From JBFWQM01 sp050249455 (GTDB lineage Bacteria > Pseudomonadota > Alphaproteobacteria > MPNO01 > VGEU01): a stretch of 28,957 bases of DNA. Every line of letters begins with the position of its first letter. Position 1 is the stretch's first letter. The translations under genes were made by a program, and so were the position numbers. Below are positions 1 to 7,598 of this stretch, piece after piece. The stretch covers positions 1 through 28,957 of the forward strand of contig JBFWQM010000037.1 of assembly GCA_050249455.1 (NCBI GenBank), given 5' to 3'. Below the pieces are notes generated by a model. It did no database searches, was not told where the DNA came from, and saw only the letters and a program-made list of their open reading frames with translations.

Positions 1-939
1 CGCCGCAGCGACTTCCCTGGACGGGAGGGCGGCCAGATCGGACCGCCGGATCACCGTGACAGCCGCGCCGCGCGGGGCGCACAGCGCCGGGTCGGAGGCT
101 GGGCCGAACAGCGCGACGGTGGGGCATCCGGTGGCGGCGATCAGGTGCATCGGGCCGGTGTCGTTGCCGACCGCGGCCAGCGCGCCGCGGGCCAGCGTGG
201 CGATCTCGGCCAGCGACGTGCGGCCGATCAGGCTGACCGCGGCGGGGCAGGCGGCGCCGATGGCGGCGGCGGCGTCCGCCTCCACCGGGGTGCCCAGGAT
301 CACCGGCGCGATGCCGCGCGCCGCCAGGTCGGTGGCGAGCTCGGCGTAGCGGTCGGCCGGCCAGCGCTTCTCCGCATGCCCGGCCGACGCGCCGGGCGAC
401 AGCAGCACGTAGCGGGCGGGCAGGGCGAAATGGCCGATTTCGGCGGCCAGCCACGACACGTCGGTCGGCGGCACCCGGGGGATGCCGGCGATGGCGAGCT
501 GCGCCGCCTGGCGCTCGATGGTGTGCATCCGGTTGCGGTCGGGACTCGCGTGGGGGTGCGAGCAGCCGGGGGCGATGCCCGACCACTCGGGCTTCGGGCC
601 GGGGCCGAGCATGCGGAAATAGAGCGCGGTGCGGCGGTGGGTCTGCAGGTCGTAGACCCGGTCGAACCGCGCCGCGCGCAGCCGGGCGCGCAGGGCGAGG
701 TGACGCCAGGCCTGCCACAGCGGCGGCCGCGGGTCGGTCCAGACCTCGTCGAACCACGGGCTCGCCCGCATCAGGTCGGCGAACGCGGGGCCGGTCAGCA
801 GGGTGAGGCGCGCCCGCGGGTGGGCGGCGCGGATCGCGGCGAACGGCCCCATCGCCAGCACCATGTCGCCCAGCGCGCCCAGCTTGATGACCAGGATGCG
901 GCGGGCCGGCAGGGCGGGGGCCGCGGCGGCGGCGCTCAT
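1..939 (-). CDS. Glycosyltransferase family 9 (heptosyltransferase-like), 3' end beyond window
   Basis: The frame stays open from an ATG at 939 to the left edge, so 313 residues are visible and the C-terminus lies outside the window. Near the N-terminus is the family pattern VIKLGALGDMVLAMGP (glycine loop after the first strand). Later come PGASAGHAEKRWPADRY and GNDTGPMHLIAATGCP, the donor-binding signatures of the GT9/RfaF-WaaC family, which moves heptose or another sugar from a nucleotide donor to lipopolysaccharide at the cytoplasmic face of the inner membrane. Its ATG overlaps the TGA of the upstream glycosyltransferase (ATGA, 936-939), so the two are almost certainly co-transcribed and translationally coupled. 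The acceptor cannot be told from sequence. Confidence 0.9.
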   Translation of the reverse strand, partial: MSAAAAAPALPARRILVIKLGALGDMVLAMGPFAAIRAAHPRARLTLLTGPAFADLMRASPWFDEVWTDPRPPLWQAWRHLALRARLRAARFDRVYDLQTHRRTALYFRMLGPGPKPEWSGIAPGCSHPHASPDRNRMHTIERQAAQLAIAGIPRVPPTDVSWLAAEIGHFALPARYVLLSPGASAGHAEKRWPADRYAELATDLAARGIAPVILGTPVEADAAAAIGAACPAAVSLIGRTSLAEIATLARGALAAVGNDTGPMHLIAATGCPTVALFGPASDPALCAPRGAAVTVIRRSDLAALPSREVAAA

Positions 940-2105
940 CGGGCGGCCGCGCGCGCGTCGAGCAGCTCGGCGTAGACCGCCAGCGTGTCGGCGCACATCG
1001 TCTCGCGCGTGAAGTGGTGCAGCACGTTGTCGCGCGCCGCCGCGCCGAGCCGGCGGCGGTCGTCGGGAGAGAGCGCGAGCGCGATGGCGAGCGCGTCGGC
1101 CAGCGCCGCCGGGTCGCCCGGCGGCACCAGCCAGCCGGTCTCGCCGGGCAGCACCGTCTCGCGGCTGCCGCCATGGTCGGTGGCGATGACCGGCCGGCCC
1201 ATCGCCTGCGCCTCCACGCCGACCCGGCCGAACGCCTCCGCCTCGGTGGAGGCGGAGACCACGACGTCGGCCAGCATGTAGGCCGCCGGCATGTCGGCGC
1301 AGTTGCCGACCAGGTGGACCCGGTCGCCCAGCCCGGCGTCGACGATCTTCTTCTCCAGCTCCTCCCGGTAGGCGGTGCGGCCCTGGTCGTCGCCGACCAT
1401 GATGCACGCGACGTCCTTGCGCGCGAGGCGGGCCAGCGCGTCGACCAGCACGAGCTGGCCCTTCCACCGCGTCAGCCGTCCCGGCAGCATGACGATCGGC
1501 AGGCCGTCGGGCAGCCGCCAGCGGCGGGCGAGCTCGATGACCCGCTCCGGCTTCACCGCCTGCGGGTCGAAGGCGCGGCAGTCGATGCCGCGCGGGATGG
1601 TGCGGATGCGCGCCGGGTCGACCTGGTAGCGGCCGACCAGCTGGTCGCGGATGAAGTCCGAGATCGCGATGACGCGGTCGCCGCGCGCCATCACCGAGTT
1701 GTAGAGGCGCTTCAGCGCGTTGCCGGCGCCGTAATTGCCGTGGAAGGTGGTCATGAACGGCACGCCGGCGCGCCGCGCCGCGTACATCGCGCTCCACGCC
1801 GGGGCGCGGCTGCGCGCATGGACGATGTCGATGCGCCGGTCGGCGATCAGCGTGGCGAGCCGGCCGATGTTGGCGCGCAGCGCCAGCGGGCTCTTGCGGT
1901 GGACGTCCATCTCGACGTGCTCGGCGCCGGCGCGCAGCAGCTCGCGCACCAGCGGCCCGCCGTGCGAGACGACGACGGCGCGCCAGCCCGCGGCGGTCAG
2001 CGCGGCGGCGACGTCGATGGTGCCGCGCTCGACGCCGCCGGTGACCATCGCGGGCAGCACCTGCAGCACGGCGGGCGCGCGCGATTCCGGCTGCGGGTCC
2101 GTCAT
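936..2105 (-). CDS. Glycosyltransferase family 4 (GT-B fold), LPS type
   Basis: A 389-residue cytoplasmic glycosyltransferase. The N-terminal Rossmann half has the acceptor-side loop MVTGGVERGTIDVA, typical of GT4 enzymes. The C-terminal half has VMLPGRLTRWKGQ, followed by EAFGRVGVEAQAMGRPVIAT, the EX7E donor-binding region with its conserved glutamates, and DHGGSRETV. It likely adds a sugar to a lipopolysaccharide core or other surface glycan, together with the GT9 protein whose start codon overlaps its stop. The ATG at 2105 (MTDPQPES) is preferred because it is closest to the conserved start of the fold. An ATG at 2141 and a GTG at 2147 are in frame upstream, and none has a clear Shine-Dalgarno sequence. 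The start is therefore uncertain; the family call is firm. Confidence 0.88.
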   Translation of the reverse strand: MTDPQPESRAPAVLQVLPAMVTGGVERGTIDVAAALTAAGWRAVVVSHGGPLVRELLRAGAEHVEMDVHRKSPLALRANIGRLATLIADRRIDIVHARSRAPAWSAMYAARRAGVPFMTTFHGNYGAGNALKRLYNSVMARGDRVIAISDFIRDQLVGRYQVDPARIRTIPRGIDCRAFDPQAVKPERVIELARRWRLPDGLPIVMLPGRLTRWKGQLVLVDALARLARKDVACIMVGDDQGRTAYREELEKKIVDAGLGDRVHLVGNCADMPAAYMLADVVVSASTEAEAFGRVGVEAQAMGRPVIATDHGGSRETVLPGETGWLVPPGDPAALADALAIALALSPDDRRRLGAAARDNVLHHFTRETMCADTLAVYAELLDARAAAR

Positions 2106-2168
2106 GCTAGGCTGCGCTGCAGCCGATGCGGCCGTGGTCATGCCCACGCTGCGACGTGCATTGAAACG

Positions 2169-2939
2169 ATGGCGGAAATGGCGGACTCGACTCCTGCGGG
2201 CATTCTACCACGCGGCGACGGGGCGGCAATTGCGTACCGGCAGACGCCGGGCGCCGCGCCCGGCGTGGTGTTCCTGCCCGGCTTCCGCTCCGATATGAGC
2301 GGCTCCAAGGCGCTGGCGCTGGAGGCGCACTGCGTCGCGCGCGGCCAGGCGTTCCTGCGTTTCGACTACCAGGGCCACGGCGAATCGACCGGCCGGTTCG
2401 AGGACGGCACCATCGGCCAGTGGGCGGCCGACGCTGCCGCCGCGGTCACCCGGCTGACCGAGGGGCCGCAGATCCTGGTCGGGTCGTCGATGGGCGGCTG
2501 GATCATGCTGCTGGTCGCGCGCGCGCATCCGAAGCGGGTCGCCGGGCTGGTCGGCATCGCCGCCGCGCCCGACTTCACCGAGGACCTGATCTGGGAGCGG
2601 ATGGACGAGGCGCAGCGCGCGACCCTGATGTCCGCGGGGGTCATCCACGCGCCGTCGCAGTACGACCCCGTGCCGACGCCGATCTCCCGCGCGCTGGTCG
2701 AGGACGGGCGCCGGCACCTCCTGCTGCGCCGGCCGATCACGGTGCACTGCCCGGTGCGGCTGCTGCACGGGATGCGCGACCCCGACGTGCCGTTCGCCCG
2801 CGCGCTGCAACTCGCCGACGCGCTGCTCTCCGCCGACGTCGAGGTCCGGCTGATCAAGGACGGCGACCACCGCCTGTCGCGCCCGCAGGACCTCGCCATC
2901 CTGTGCGCGACGGTGGACGGGCTGGCCGGCCACCCTTAG
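2169..2939 (+). CDS. Alpha/beta hydrolase, ABHD10-like serine esterase/thioesterase
   Basis: 256 residues with a complete alpha/beta-hydrolase triad: nucleophile elbow GSSMGG (Ser107), acid in LLHGMRDPDVPF (probably Asp204) and His234 in KDGDHRL. The stretches FLPGFRSDMSGSKA and FLRFDYQGHGES resemble the ABHD10 group, mitochondrial in animals and common in alphaproteobacteria. Those enzymes act as depalmitoylases or acyl-glucuronide esterases; the substrate here is unknown. No signal peptide or membrane segment is visible, so it is probably cytosolic. A second in-frame ATG at 2178 is an alternative start. The gene is divergent from the glycosyltransferase pair. Its TAG stop overlaps the TAA stop of the convergent MarR gene (TTAG at 2936-2939), leaving no room for a separate terminator. 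Confidence 0.85.
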   Translation: MAEMADSTPAGILPRGDGAAIAYRQTPGAAPGVVFLPGFRSDMSGSKALALEAHCVARGQAFLRFDYQGHGESTGRFEDGTIGQWAADAAAAVTRLTEGPQILVGSSMGGWIMLLVARAHPKRVAGLVGIAAAPDFTEDLIWERMDEAQRATLMSAGVIHAPSQYDPVPTPISRALVEDGRRHLLLRRPITVHCPVRLLHGMRDPDVPFARALQLADALLSADVEVRLIKDGDHRLSRPQDLAILCATVDGLAGHP

Positions 2940-3382
2940 GGACCGGCGCCCAGGTTGGCGGCGCAGCGCGCCAGCATCGCCGCCAGCGCGCCCATCCCCT
3001 CGCGATCGAGGCCGTCCAGCATCCGGCGCTCGACGGCATCGACGAGCCGGTGCGCGGCGTCGACCGTGCGGCGCCCCTCGCCGGTCAGCGCGGCGCGCCG
3101 GATGCGTCCGTGCGCCGGGTCAGCCGTGCGGGAGAGCAGGCCCTGGAGCTCCAGGTTGACGACGATGCCCTGCATGGTCTGCGCCGTCACGAACGCCGCC
3201 CGCGCCAGCGCGGCGCTGGAGAGGCCGGGCACCCGCTCGATCGCCGCCAGGACGGCATATTGCGGCGCGGTGATCCCCAGCGGCCGCAACGCCTCGTCCA
3301 TCTGCACGCGCAGCGCGTTCTGCGCCACCTTCAGCAGGTAGCCGATGCGGTCGTCGTTCGGGTTTTCGCGGAAGGTTGACAT
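2936..3382 (-). CDS. MarR-family transcriptional regulator
   Basis: 148 residues with the MarR winged-helix layout: dimerisation helix (RIGYLLKVAQNALRVQMDEA), LGITAPQYAVLAAI, then SSAALARAAFVTAQTMQGIV as helix-turn-helix with recognition helix, the wing around SRTADPAHGRIRRAALT, and a C-terminal dimerisation helix. ATG 3382 is chosen because MarR proteins carry only a short tail before the first helix; the frame stays open upstream to 3499, which would add an atypical 39 residues. No Shine-Dalgarno precedes this ATG: the large dyad at 3383-3417 directly abuts the start codon, so the mRNA may be leaderless or nearly so. It is divergent from the EVE-domain gene, and autoregulation plus control of that neighbour is the natural inference. 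The ligand is unknown. Confidence 0.88.
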   Translation of the reverse strand: MSTFRENPNDDRIGYLLKVAQNALRVQMDEALRPLGITAPQYAVLAAIERVPGLSSAALARAAFVTAQTMQGIVVNLELQGLLSRTADPAHGRIRRAALTGEGRRTVDAAHRLVDAVERRMLDGLDREGMGALAAMLARCAANLGAGP

Positions 3383-3402
3383 TATCAGGGGCCTTATATA
3401 AT
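3376..3402 (+). promoter_or_regulatory. Sigma-70-type promoter for the EVE-domain gene
   Basis: A perfect -35 hexamer TTGACA at 3376-3381 is followed by a perfect -10 hexamer TATAAT at 3397-3402, with a short 15-base spacer. A weaker -10 (TAATAT, 3399-3404) would give the ideal 17-base spacer. The -35 box lies inside the first codons of the divergent marR gene, and the -10 lies at the centre of the 3383-3417 dyad. MarR binding there should block polymerase. Confidence 0.65.
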
Positions 3403-3417
3403 ATAAGGGGGCTGATA
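3383..3417. promoter_or_regulatory. Extended dyad, probable MarR operator
   Basis: A symmetric element centred on base 3400. The inner arms CCTTATAT (3392-3399) and ATATAAGG (3401-3408) are perfect around one central base. The outer arms TATCAG (3383-3388) and CTGATA (3412-3417) are also perfect and share the same centre. Only the three G:G positions between the arms do not match. It is a conspicuous AT-rich island in GC-rich DNA, sits between two divergent genes and overlaps the + strand promoter, as expected for a MarR-family operator. Confidence 0.75.
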
Positions 3418-3437
3418 TTAACTTCTGGGTGAACGCG

Positions 3438-3890
3438 ATGGCAAGACCGGCGCGGTTCTGGATCGGGGTGGCCTCGCGCGAGCACGTGCGGGCCGGCATC
3501 GCGGGCGGATTCTGCCAACTCTGCCACGGCAGGGCCGCGCCGCTGCGCCGGCTGGAGGCCGGGGACAGGCTGATCTACTATTCGCCGCGCACGGCGATGC
3601 GCGGCGGGGAGCCGGTACAGGCGTTCACCGCGATCGGCGAGGTGGTGGCCGGTGCGCCTTATCCCTTCGACATGGGCGGCGGCTTCGTCCCATTCCGGCG
3701 TGACATCCGCTTCCTGCCGGCTTTCGACGCGCCGATCGCACCGTTGCTGGAAACGCTGTCCTTCACGCGCGGCCGCCGGTCGTGGGGCTACGCCTTCCGG
3801 CGCGGGGTGTTCGAGGCAACCGCCGCCGACCATGCGGCGATCGCCGCGGCGATGGGCGTCGCCGACCGTCGCATGTCAGTCTCGGCATAG
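3438..3890 (+). CDS. EVE-domain protein (UPF0310-like, PUA-like fold)
   Basis: 150 residues forming a single EVE domain: FWIGVASREHVRAGIAGGFC at the start, then LEAGDRLIYYSPRTAM and FTAIGEVV, which are family hallmarks. EVE domains are related to PUA and YTH folds and are thought to bind modified bases in nucleic acid; the ligand here is not predictable. A cysteine pair, CQLC, follows the first strand. ATG 3438 is used; GTG 3429 (three more residues) is possible, and neither has a strong ribosome-binding site. The divergent MarR gene shares its control region, so expression is probably repressed until MarR is released. It is convergent with the downstream epimerase gene, with an inverted repeat between them. 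Confidence 0.82.
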   Translation: MARPARFWIGVASREHVRAGIAGGFCQLCHGRAAPLRRLEAGDRLIYYSPRTAMRGGEPVQAFTAIGEVVAGAPYPFDMGGGFVPFRRDIRFLPAFDAPIAPLLETLSFTRGRRSWGYAFRRGVFEATAADHAAIAAAMGVADRRMSVSA

Positions 3891-3924
3891 TCTCGCGGCG
3901 TATCGCCGGACGCAGAGCGGCGTA

Positions 3925-3965
3925 CGCCCGGCCTTGGGCCCCACTTCGGGCATTTCGGCCGGGCG
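3925..3965. repeat. Nested inverted repeat between convergent genes
   Basis: Outer arms CGCCCGGCC (3925-3933) and GGCCGGGCG (3957-3965) form a perfect 9-bp stem. Inside, GCCC (3938-3941) and GGGC (3948-3951) form a second stem over the loop CACTTC. There is no T-tract on either strand. It may be a bidirectional terminator for the EVE-domain and epimerase genes, or a copy of a dispersed palindromic element. Confidence 0.45.
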
Positions 3966-3983
3966 ACGCCCGCGGGACGCGGA

Positions 3984-4841
3984 TCAAGGCTCCGCGAGCA
4001 GGGCGGCGAGCCCGTCGCGATAGGTCGGGTAGCGCAGCACGATCCCCAGCTCCCGCTTGATCAGGTCGTTGCTGACCCGGCGGTTCTCCGCAAAGAAGCT
4101 GGCCGACATCGGCGACAGGGTCGCCGGGTCGAACGGCTCCTCCGGCGGCGCCGGCAGGCCCAGCAGCGCGGCGGCGTGGCCGATCACCTCGGCCGGCGGC
4201 GCCGGCGCGTCGTCGCACACGTTGTAGACCGCGCCGGGGCGCGGCCGGGCGATGGATGCCGCCAGGACCGCCGCGATGTCCTCGACGTGGATGCGCGACA
4301 CTGCATGCCCCGGCTTGACGATCCGCCGCGCGGTGCCGGCGCGCAGCGTGTCGATCGCGCTGCGCCCGGGGCCGTAGATGCCGGCCAGCCTGAACACGTG
4401 GGCCGGCGGGCGCAAGGCGCGCCACGCGGCCTCCGCGGCAAGGCGGCGGCGGGCGCGCTCGGTCTGCGGCGCCGGCGCGTCGTCCTCCGACACCCAGCCG
4501 CCGCCGCGGTCGCCGTAGACGCCCGTCGTCGACAGGTATCCGATCCATTCGATCGTGCCCGGGGCGGCCAGGTCGCCGCCGTGCGCGTCGATCACCGGGT
4601 CGCCGGCTTCGTCCGGCGGCACGGAAACAAGGACGTGGGTCGCGCCGGCCAGCGCCGCCGGGTCGAGCGGGTGGCCGCGGTCGAAGCGGTACAGCGGCCA
4701 GCCGTCCGGGGTCGCGGCCGCGGCGGGACGGCGGGCGGTGCCGGCGATCCCCCAGCCTTGGGCCGCCAGCCGGGCCGCGAGGCGGCGCGCGGTGTAGCCC
4801 AGCCCGAAACAGAATAGGCGGCGGTCGGCGGTCGGCGTCAC
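3984..4841 (-). CDS. NAD(P)-dependent epimerase/dehydratase-like SDR (YeeZ-like)
   Basis: 285 residues of extended/atypical SDR fold. CFGLGYTARRLAARL near the N-terminus is the nucleotide-binding glycine motif. LSTTGVYGDRGGGWV provides the Ser/Thr and Tyr strand region, and FRLAGIYGPGRSAID plus the late VYNVCDD match the YeeZ/SDR family. Substrate and reaction are unknown for these proteins, and the classical YxxxK is not obvious, so catalysis is uncertain. GTG 4841 is chosen as start because a GGAG lies six bases upstream and the protein then begins right before the first beta strand. The open frame further upstream (to 4997) runs into the divergent TPR gene and is low-complexity. Only 76 bases separate it from that gene. 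Confidence 0.82.
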   Translation of the reverse strand: MTPTADRRLFCFGLGYTARRLAARLAAQGWGIAGTARRPAAAATPDGWPLYRFDRGHPLDPAALAGATHVLVSVPPDEAGDPVIDAHGGDLAAPGTIEWIGYLSTTGVYGDRGGGWVSEDDAPAPQTERARRRLAAEAAWRALRPPAHVFRLAGIYGPGRSAIDTLRAGTARRIVKPGHAVSRIHVEDIAAVLAASIARPRPGAVYNVCDDAPAPPAEVIGHAAALLGLPAPPEEPFDPATLSPMSASFFAENRRVSNDLIKRELGIVLRYPTYRDGLAALLAEP

Positions 4842-4917
4842 GCTAGGCTCCGGGGCGGTTGCGCGGACGGGCGGCGAGCCGCTATGGTCGCGGCCTGCCG
4901 CGTGGTTGGTCCGGGAT

Positions 4918-5679
4918 ATGGCACTCCGTCTGCATCTTGCCACTGCCGCCGCCGTCGCGCTCGCCGTCGCCGCTGCGGCCGCGGACGCCGCCGACAAGCC
5001 CGCCGTCGATGCCTACGACGCCTGCATGAAGCTGGCGCGCGAGAAGCCGTCCGACGGCCGGTCGCAGGCGCTGGCCTGGCGCGACGCCGGCGGCGGGGCG
5101 CCGGCCCGCCACTGCCTGGCGGTCGCCCTGTTCGACCTCGGCCAGAGCGAGGAGGCGGCGCTGCAGTTCGAGGCGCTGGCCCAGGATGCGGGCATGCCGG
5201 CCACCGAGGCGCGCGCCGAGCTATACGCCCAGGCCGGCCAGGCGTGGATCCACGCCGGCCGCTTCGACCGCGCGTTCCAGGCGCAGAACGCCGCCCTCGA
5301 CCTGCGGCCCGGGGACCCGGACCTGCTGGTCGATCGGGCGGCGACCCTGGGCAGCGCCGGCAAATACTGGGAGGCGATCGACGACCTCAACCAGGCCTTG
5401 CAGGCGGCGCCCGGCAATGCGGATGCCCTGGTGCTGCGCGCCAGCGCCTACCGCCGGGTCGGCAGCCTGGAGATGGCGCATGAGGATGCCAACCGCGCCC
5501 TCGCCGCCCAGCCGCGCCACGTCGAGGGGTTGCTGGAACGCGGCATCGTGCGCCGGCTGATCGGCGACGTCGCGAACGCCCGCAAGGACTGGATCGCCGT
5601 CCTGCAGCTCCGCCCCGACGGCCCCGCAGCCGATGTGGCCCGGGCCAACCTGGAACAGACGGACATAAAGGCGCGCTAG
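4918..5679 (+). CDS. Exported tetratricopeptide-repeat protein
   Basis: 253 residues beginning with a clear Sec signal peptide (MALRLHLATAAAVALAVAAA, likely cut after ADA near residue 26). The mature part has TPR-type helical pairs, recognised from repeating patterns such as AGRFDRAFQAQNAALDLRP, AGKYWEAIDDLNQALQAAP and GSLEMAHEDANRALAAQP, with a fourth related unit near the C-terminus. Two cysteines (YDACMKLA and ARHCLAVA) could form a disulfide in the periplasm. TPR proteins are protein-binding scaffolds; the partner is unknown. ATG 4918 is preferred over TTG 4906 because it gives a standard signal peptide. Confidence 0.8.
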   Translation: MALRLHLATAAAVALAVAAAAADAADKPAVDAYDACMKLAREKPSDGRSQALAWRDAGGGAPARHCLAVALFDLGQSEEAALQFEALAQDAGMPATEARAELYAQAGQAWIHAGRFDRAFQAQNAALDLRPGDPDLLVDRAATLGSAGKYWEAIDDLNQALQAAPGNADALVLRASAYRRVGSLEMAHEDANRALAAQPRHVEGLLERGIVRRLIGDVANARKDWIAVLQLRPDGPAADVARANLEQTDIKAR

Positions 5680-5731
5680 GGTTTCCGGACCCGCCACGCC
5701 CGATATCCTCAAGGCATCCCCGGGAATCAAA

Positions 5732-5753
5732 AGGGCGGGCCAGGGCCCGCCCT
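5732..5753 (-). terminator. Intrinsic terminator after trcR
   Basis: AGGGCGGGC (5732-5740), a four-base loop and GCCCGCCCT (5745-5753) form a perfect 9-bp hairpin. Read on the minus strand it ends in a short run of T, and it begins about 20 bases after the trcR stop. It may also stop the convergent TPR transcript, but has no T-tract on that side. Confidence 0.75.
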
Positions 5754-5773
5754 CTCACGCCGATCTCGGTAGC

Positions 5774-6367
5774 TCACGCCTCCGGCGGGGCGGCGGCCGC
5801 TTCGGCCGCTTCCGGCTCCTGCTCCGGCTCCGACTCCGGCTCGACCCTGCCGGACTTCGCGCGCGCGATGGCGCCCTCGAGCTCCTCGCGCGAGCAGAGG
5901 CCCAGCGCCACCGGGTCGTGCGGCTTGATGTTGGCGGCGTTCCAGTGGCTGCGGTCGCGCACCGCCTTGATGGTCGGCTTGGTGGTGCCGACCAGCTTGG
6001 AGATCTGGGCGTCGGTCAGCTCCGGGTGGTGGCGCACCAGCCAGGCGATGGCATCCGGCTTGTCCTGCCGCCGCGCCACCGGGGTGTAGCGCGGGCCCTT
6101 GGTGCGCGGCGACGGCCGCGGCACGTGGGTTTCCGCCATCTTGAGCCGCGCCTCCGGGTTGGACTGGCAGCGGTCGATCTCGTCCTGGGTGAGCTGACCG
6201 TTGGCGACCGGGTCGAAGCCGACCATGCCGGTCGCAACCTCGCCGTCGGCGATGCTCTGGACCTCGAGCGGATGCAGGCCGGTGAAATCGGCGATCTGCT
6301 CGAAGGTCAGCGCCGTGTTCTCGACCAGCCAGACCGCGGTCGCCTTGGGCATGATGGGGCGCGCCAT
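5774..6367 (-). CDS. trcR: Cell-cycle transcriptional regulator TrcR (DUF1013)
   Basis: 197 residues matching the alphaproteobacterial DUF1013/TrcR family: MARPIMPKATAVWLVENTAL, FEQIADFTGLHPLEVQSIAD, PDAIAWLVRHHPELTDAQIS and KLVGTTKPTIKAVRDRSHWN are its conserved blocks. Two helix-turn-helix-like segments can be seen, FEQIADFTGLHPLEVQSI and TDAQISKLVGTTKPTIKAV. The family is described as a DNA-associated cell-cycle regulator in Caulobacter-type bacteria. The last 24 or so residues are an acidic Glu/Pro/Ala tail, probably disordered. The start is secure: AAGGAG lies eight bases before ATG 6367. The 5' leader holds a hairpin at 6390-6426. It lies near rcdA, another gene of the same cell-cycle circuit. 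Confidence 0.9.
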   Translation of the reverse strand: MARPIMPKATAVWLVENTALTFEQIADFTGLHPLEVQSIADGEVATGMVGFDPVANGQLTQDEIDRCQSNPEARLKMAETHVPRPSPRTKGPRYTPVARRQDKPDAIAWLVRHHPELTDAQISKLVGTTKPTIKAVRDRSHWNAANIKPHDPVALGLCSREELEGAIARAKSGRVEPESEPEQEPEAAEAAAAPPEA

Positions 6368-6389
6368 GTGTTCTCCTTCCGATCCATCC

Positions 6390-6426
6390 GGCGCCGCCCG
6401 GCCCGAAAGGTCGGGCCCGGGGCGCC
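6390..6426 (-). promoter_or_regulatory. Hairpin in the trcR leader
   Basis: GGCCCGA (6400-6406) and TCGGGCC (6411-6417) form a perfect 7-bp stem over a four-base loop, extended by flanking GGCGCC blocks at 6390-6395 and 6421-6426. It lies about 22 bases upstream of the trcR start, just before its ribosome-binding site. It could affect translation or mRNA stability; no known riboswitch class is recognised. Confidence 0.4.
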
Positions 6427-6496
6427 GCCGGGGTCAATTCTCATGAAGCCACTAATATGGAACGATCGGCTGTCGGGATAAAGCGCCCCGGCCTCC

Positions 6497-7504
6497 TCAT
6501 CCCGGGACGGTCAGAACGATATTGCCGACGTGTTGCCCCGATTCCATCAGGGCATGCGCGTCGGACGCCTTCTCCAGTGGAAAAGTCACGTGAATCAAAG
6601 GCTTGATCGCGCCGCTCTCGAACAGGGGCCAAGCCTTCCCGCGCAAGGCGGCGGCGATCGCGCCCTTGTCCTCGACCGACCGGGGCCGCAGGGTGGAGCC
6701 GGTGATGGTCAGCCGCCGGATCATCACCTGCGACAGGTTCAGCTCGACCCGCGGCACCTTGAGGATCGAGACCTGGACCAGTCGCGCCCCGGTCGCCATG
6801 ACCTGCATGTTGCGCGCGAAATACTCGCCGCCGATGATGTCGAAGACGACGTCGACGCCGCGGCCGCCGGTCTCCTTCTTGATCACCTCGACGAAGTCTT
6901 CCTCGACATAATTGATTGCCCGGTCGGCCCCCATGCGGGCGCATGCCGTGCACTTTTCGGCATTTCTTGCGGTCGTGAAGACCCGCGCGCCAAACGCATG
7001 GGCGAGCTGGATGGCGGCCGAGCCGACCCCGCCGGCGCCGCCTTGGATCAGGACCGTCTCCCCCGCCTTCAGGCGGCCGAAGTCGAACAGGTTGGTCCAC
7101 GCCGTGAAGAAGGTCTCGGGGATCGCGGCCGCGGCCACCATGTCGAGGCCGTTCGGCACCGGCAGGCATTGCGGCGCCGGCACCGGGCAGTACTGGGCGT
7201 AGCCGCCGCCCGACACCAGGGCGCATATCGCGTCGCCGACGCGCCAGCCGGTGACGTTGTCGCCGGTCGCGACGACGGTGCCCGCGACCTCGAGGCCGGG
7301 GATGTCGCTGGCGCCCGGCGGCGGCGGGTAGCCGCCCATGCGCTGGCGCACGTCGGGATAGTTGACGCCGGCGGCCGCAACCTTGACGAGCACCTCCCCG
7401 GCGGCCGGCGCCGGCACCGGGCGCTGGCGCGGCACCAGGACCTCAGGCCCGCCGGGCTGGGCGATCTCGATCACGGTCATCGTGGCGGGTATCGATCCCT
7501 GCAT
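6497..7504 (-). CDS. NAD(P)H:quinone oxidoreductase, PIG3 type (MDR family)
   Basis: 335 residues of zinc-free medium-chain reductase. GEVLVKVAAAGVNYPDV and DIPGLEVAGTVVATGDNV form the GroES-like N-terminal domain. LIQGGAGGVGSAAIQLA is the NADPH-binding glycine motif of the quinone reductase branch, and the C-terminal ITGSTLRPRSVEDK is typical of the PIG3 subgroup. It should reduce quinones or other electrophilic carbonyls in the cytosol with NADPH. Alternative starts are ATG 7504 and ATG 7480 (MTVIEIAQ); the longer form is kept but the shorter fits the fold better. The DUF1192 gene lies divergently 94 bases away, an arrangement I recall from other alphaproteobacteria. Confidence 0.9.
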   Translation of the reverse strand: MQGSIPATMTVIEIAQPGGPEVLVPRQRPVPAPAAGEVLVKVAAAGVNYPDVRQRMGGYPPPPGASDIPGLEVAGTVVATGDNVTGWRVGDAICALVSGGGYAQYCPVPAPQCLPVPNGLDMVAAAAIPETFFTAWTNLFDFGRLKAGETVLIQGGAGGVGSAAIQLAHAFGARVFTTARNAEKCTACARMGADRAINYVEEDFVEVIKKETGGRGVDVVFDIIGGEYFARNMQVMATGARLVQVSILKVPRVELNLSQVMIRRLTITGSTLRPRSVEDKGAIAAALRGKAWPLFESGAIKPLIHVTFPLEKASDAHALMESGQHVGNIVLTVPG

Positions 7505-7598
7505 CGTTCTTGCTCATGGATCGAGGGATGGAAAGTCGCTTGCAGGCATAAAGCCTCGCAACCAGACTGGCAAGGCTGCAGTCGCGGGGGACCACGGC

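Noticed and set aside
1014..2168. Long upstream extension of the ABHD10-like gene on the plus strand
   Set aside because: It is antisense to the GT4 gene, is Arg/Gly/Ala-rich and shows no domain; the real gene begins near 2169.
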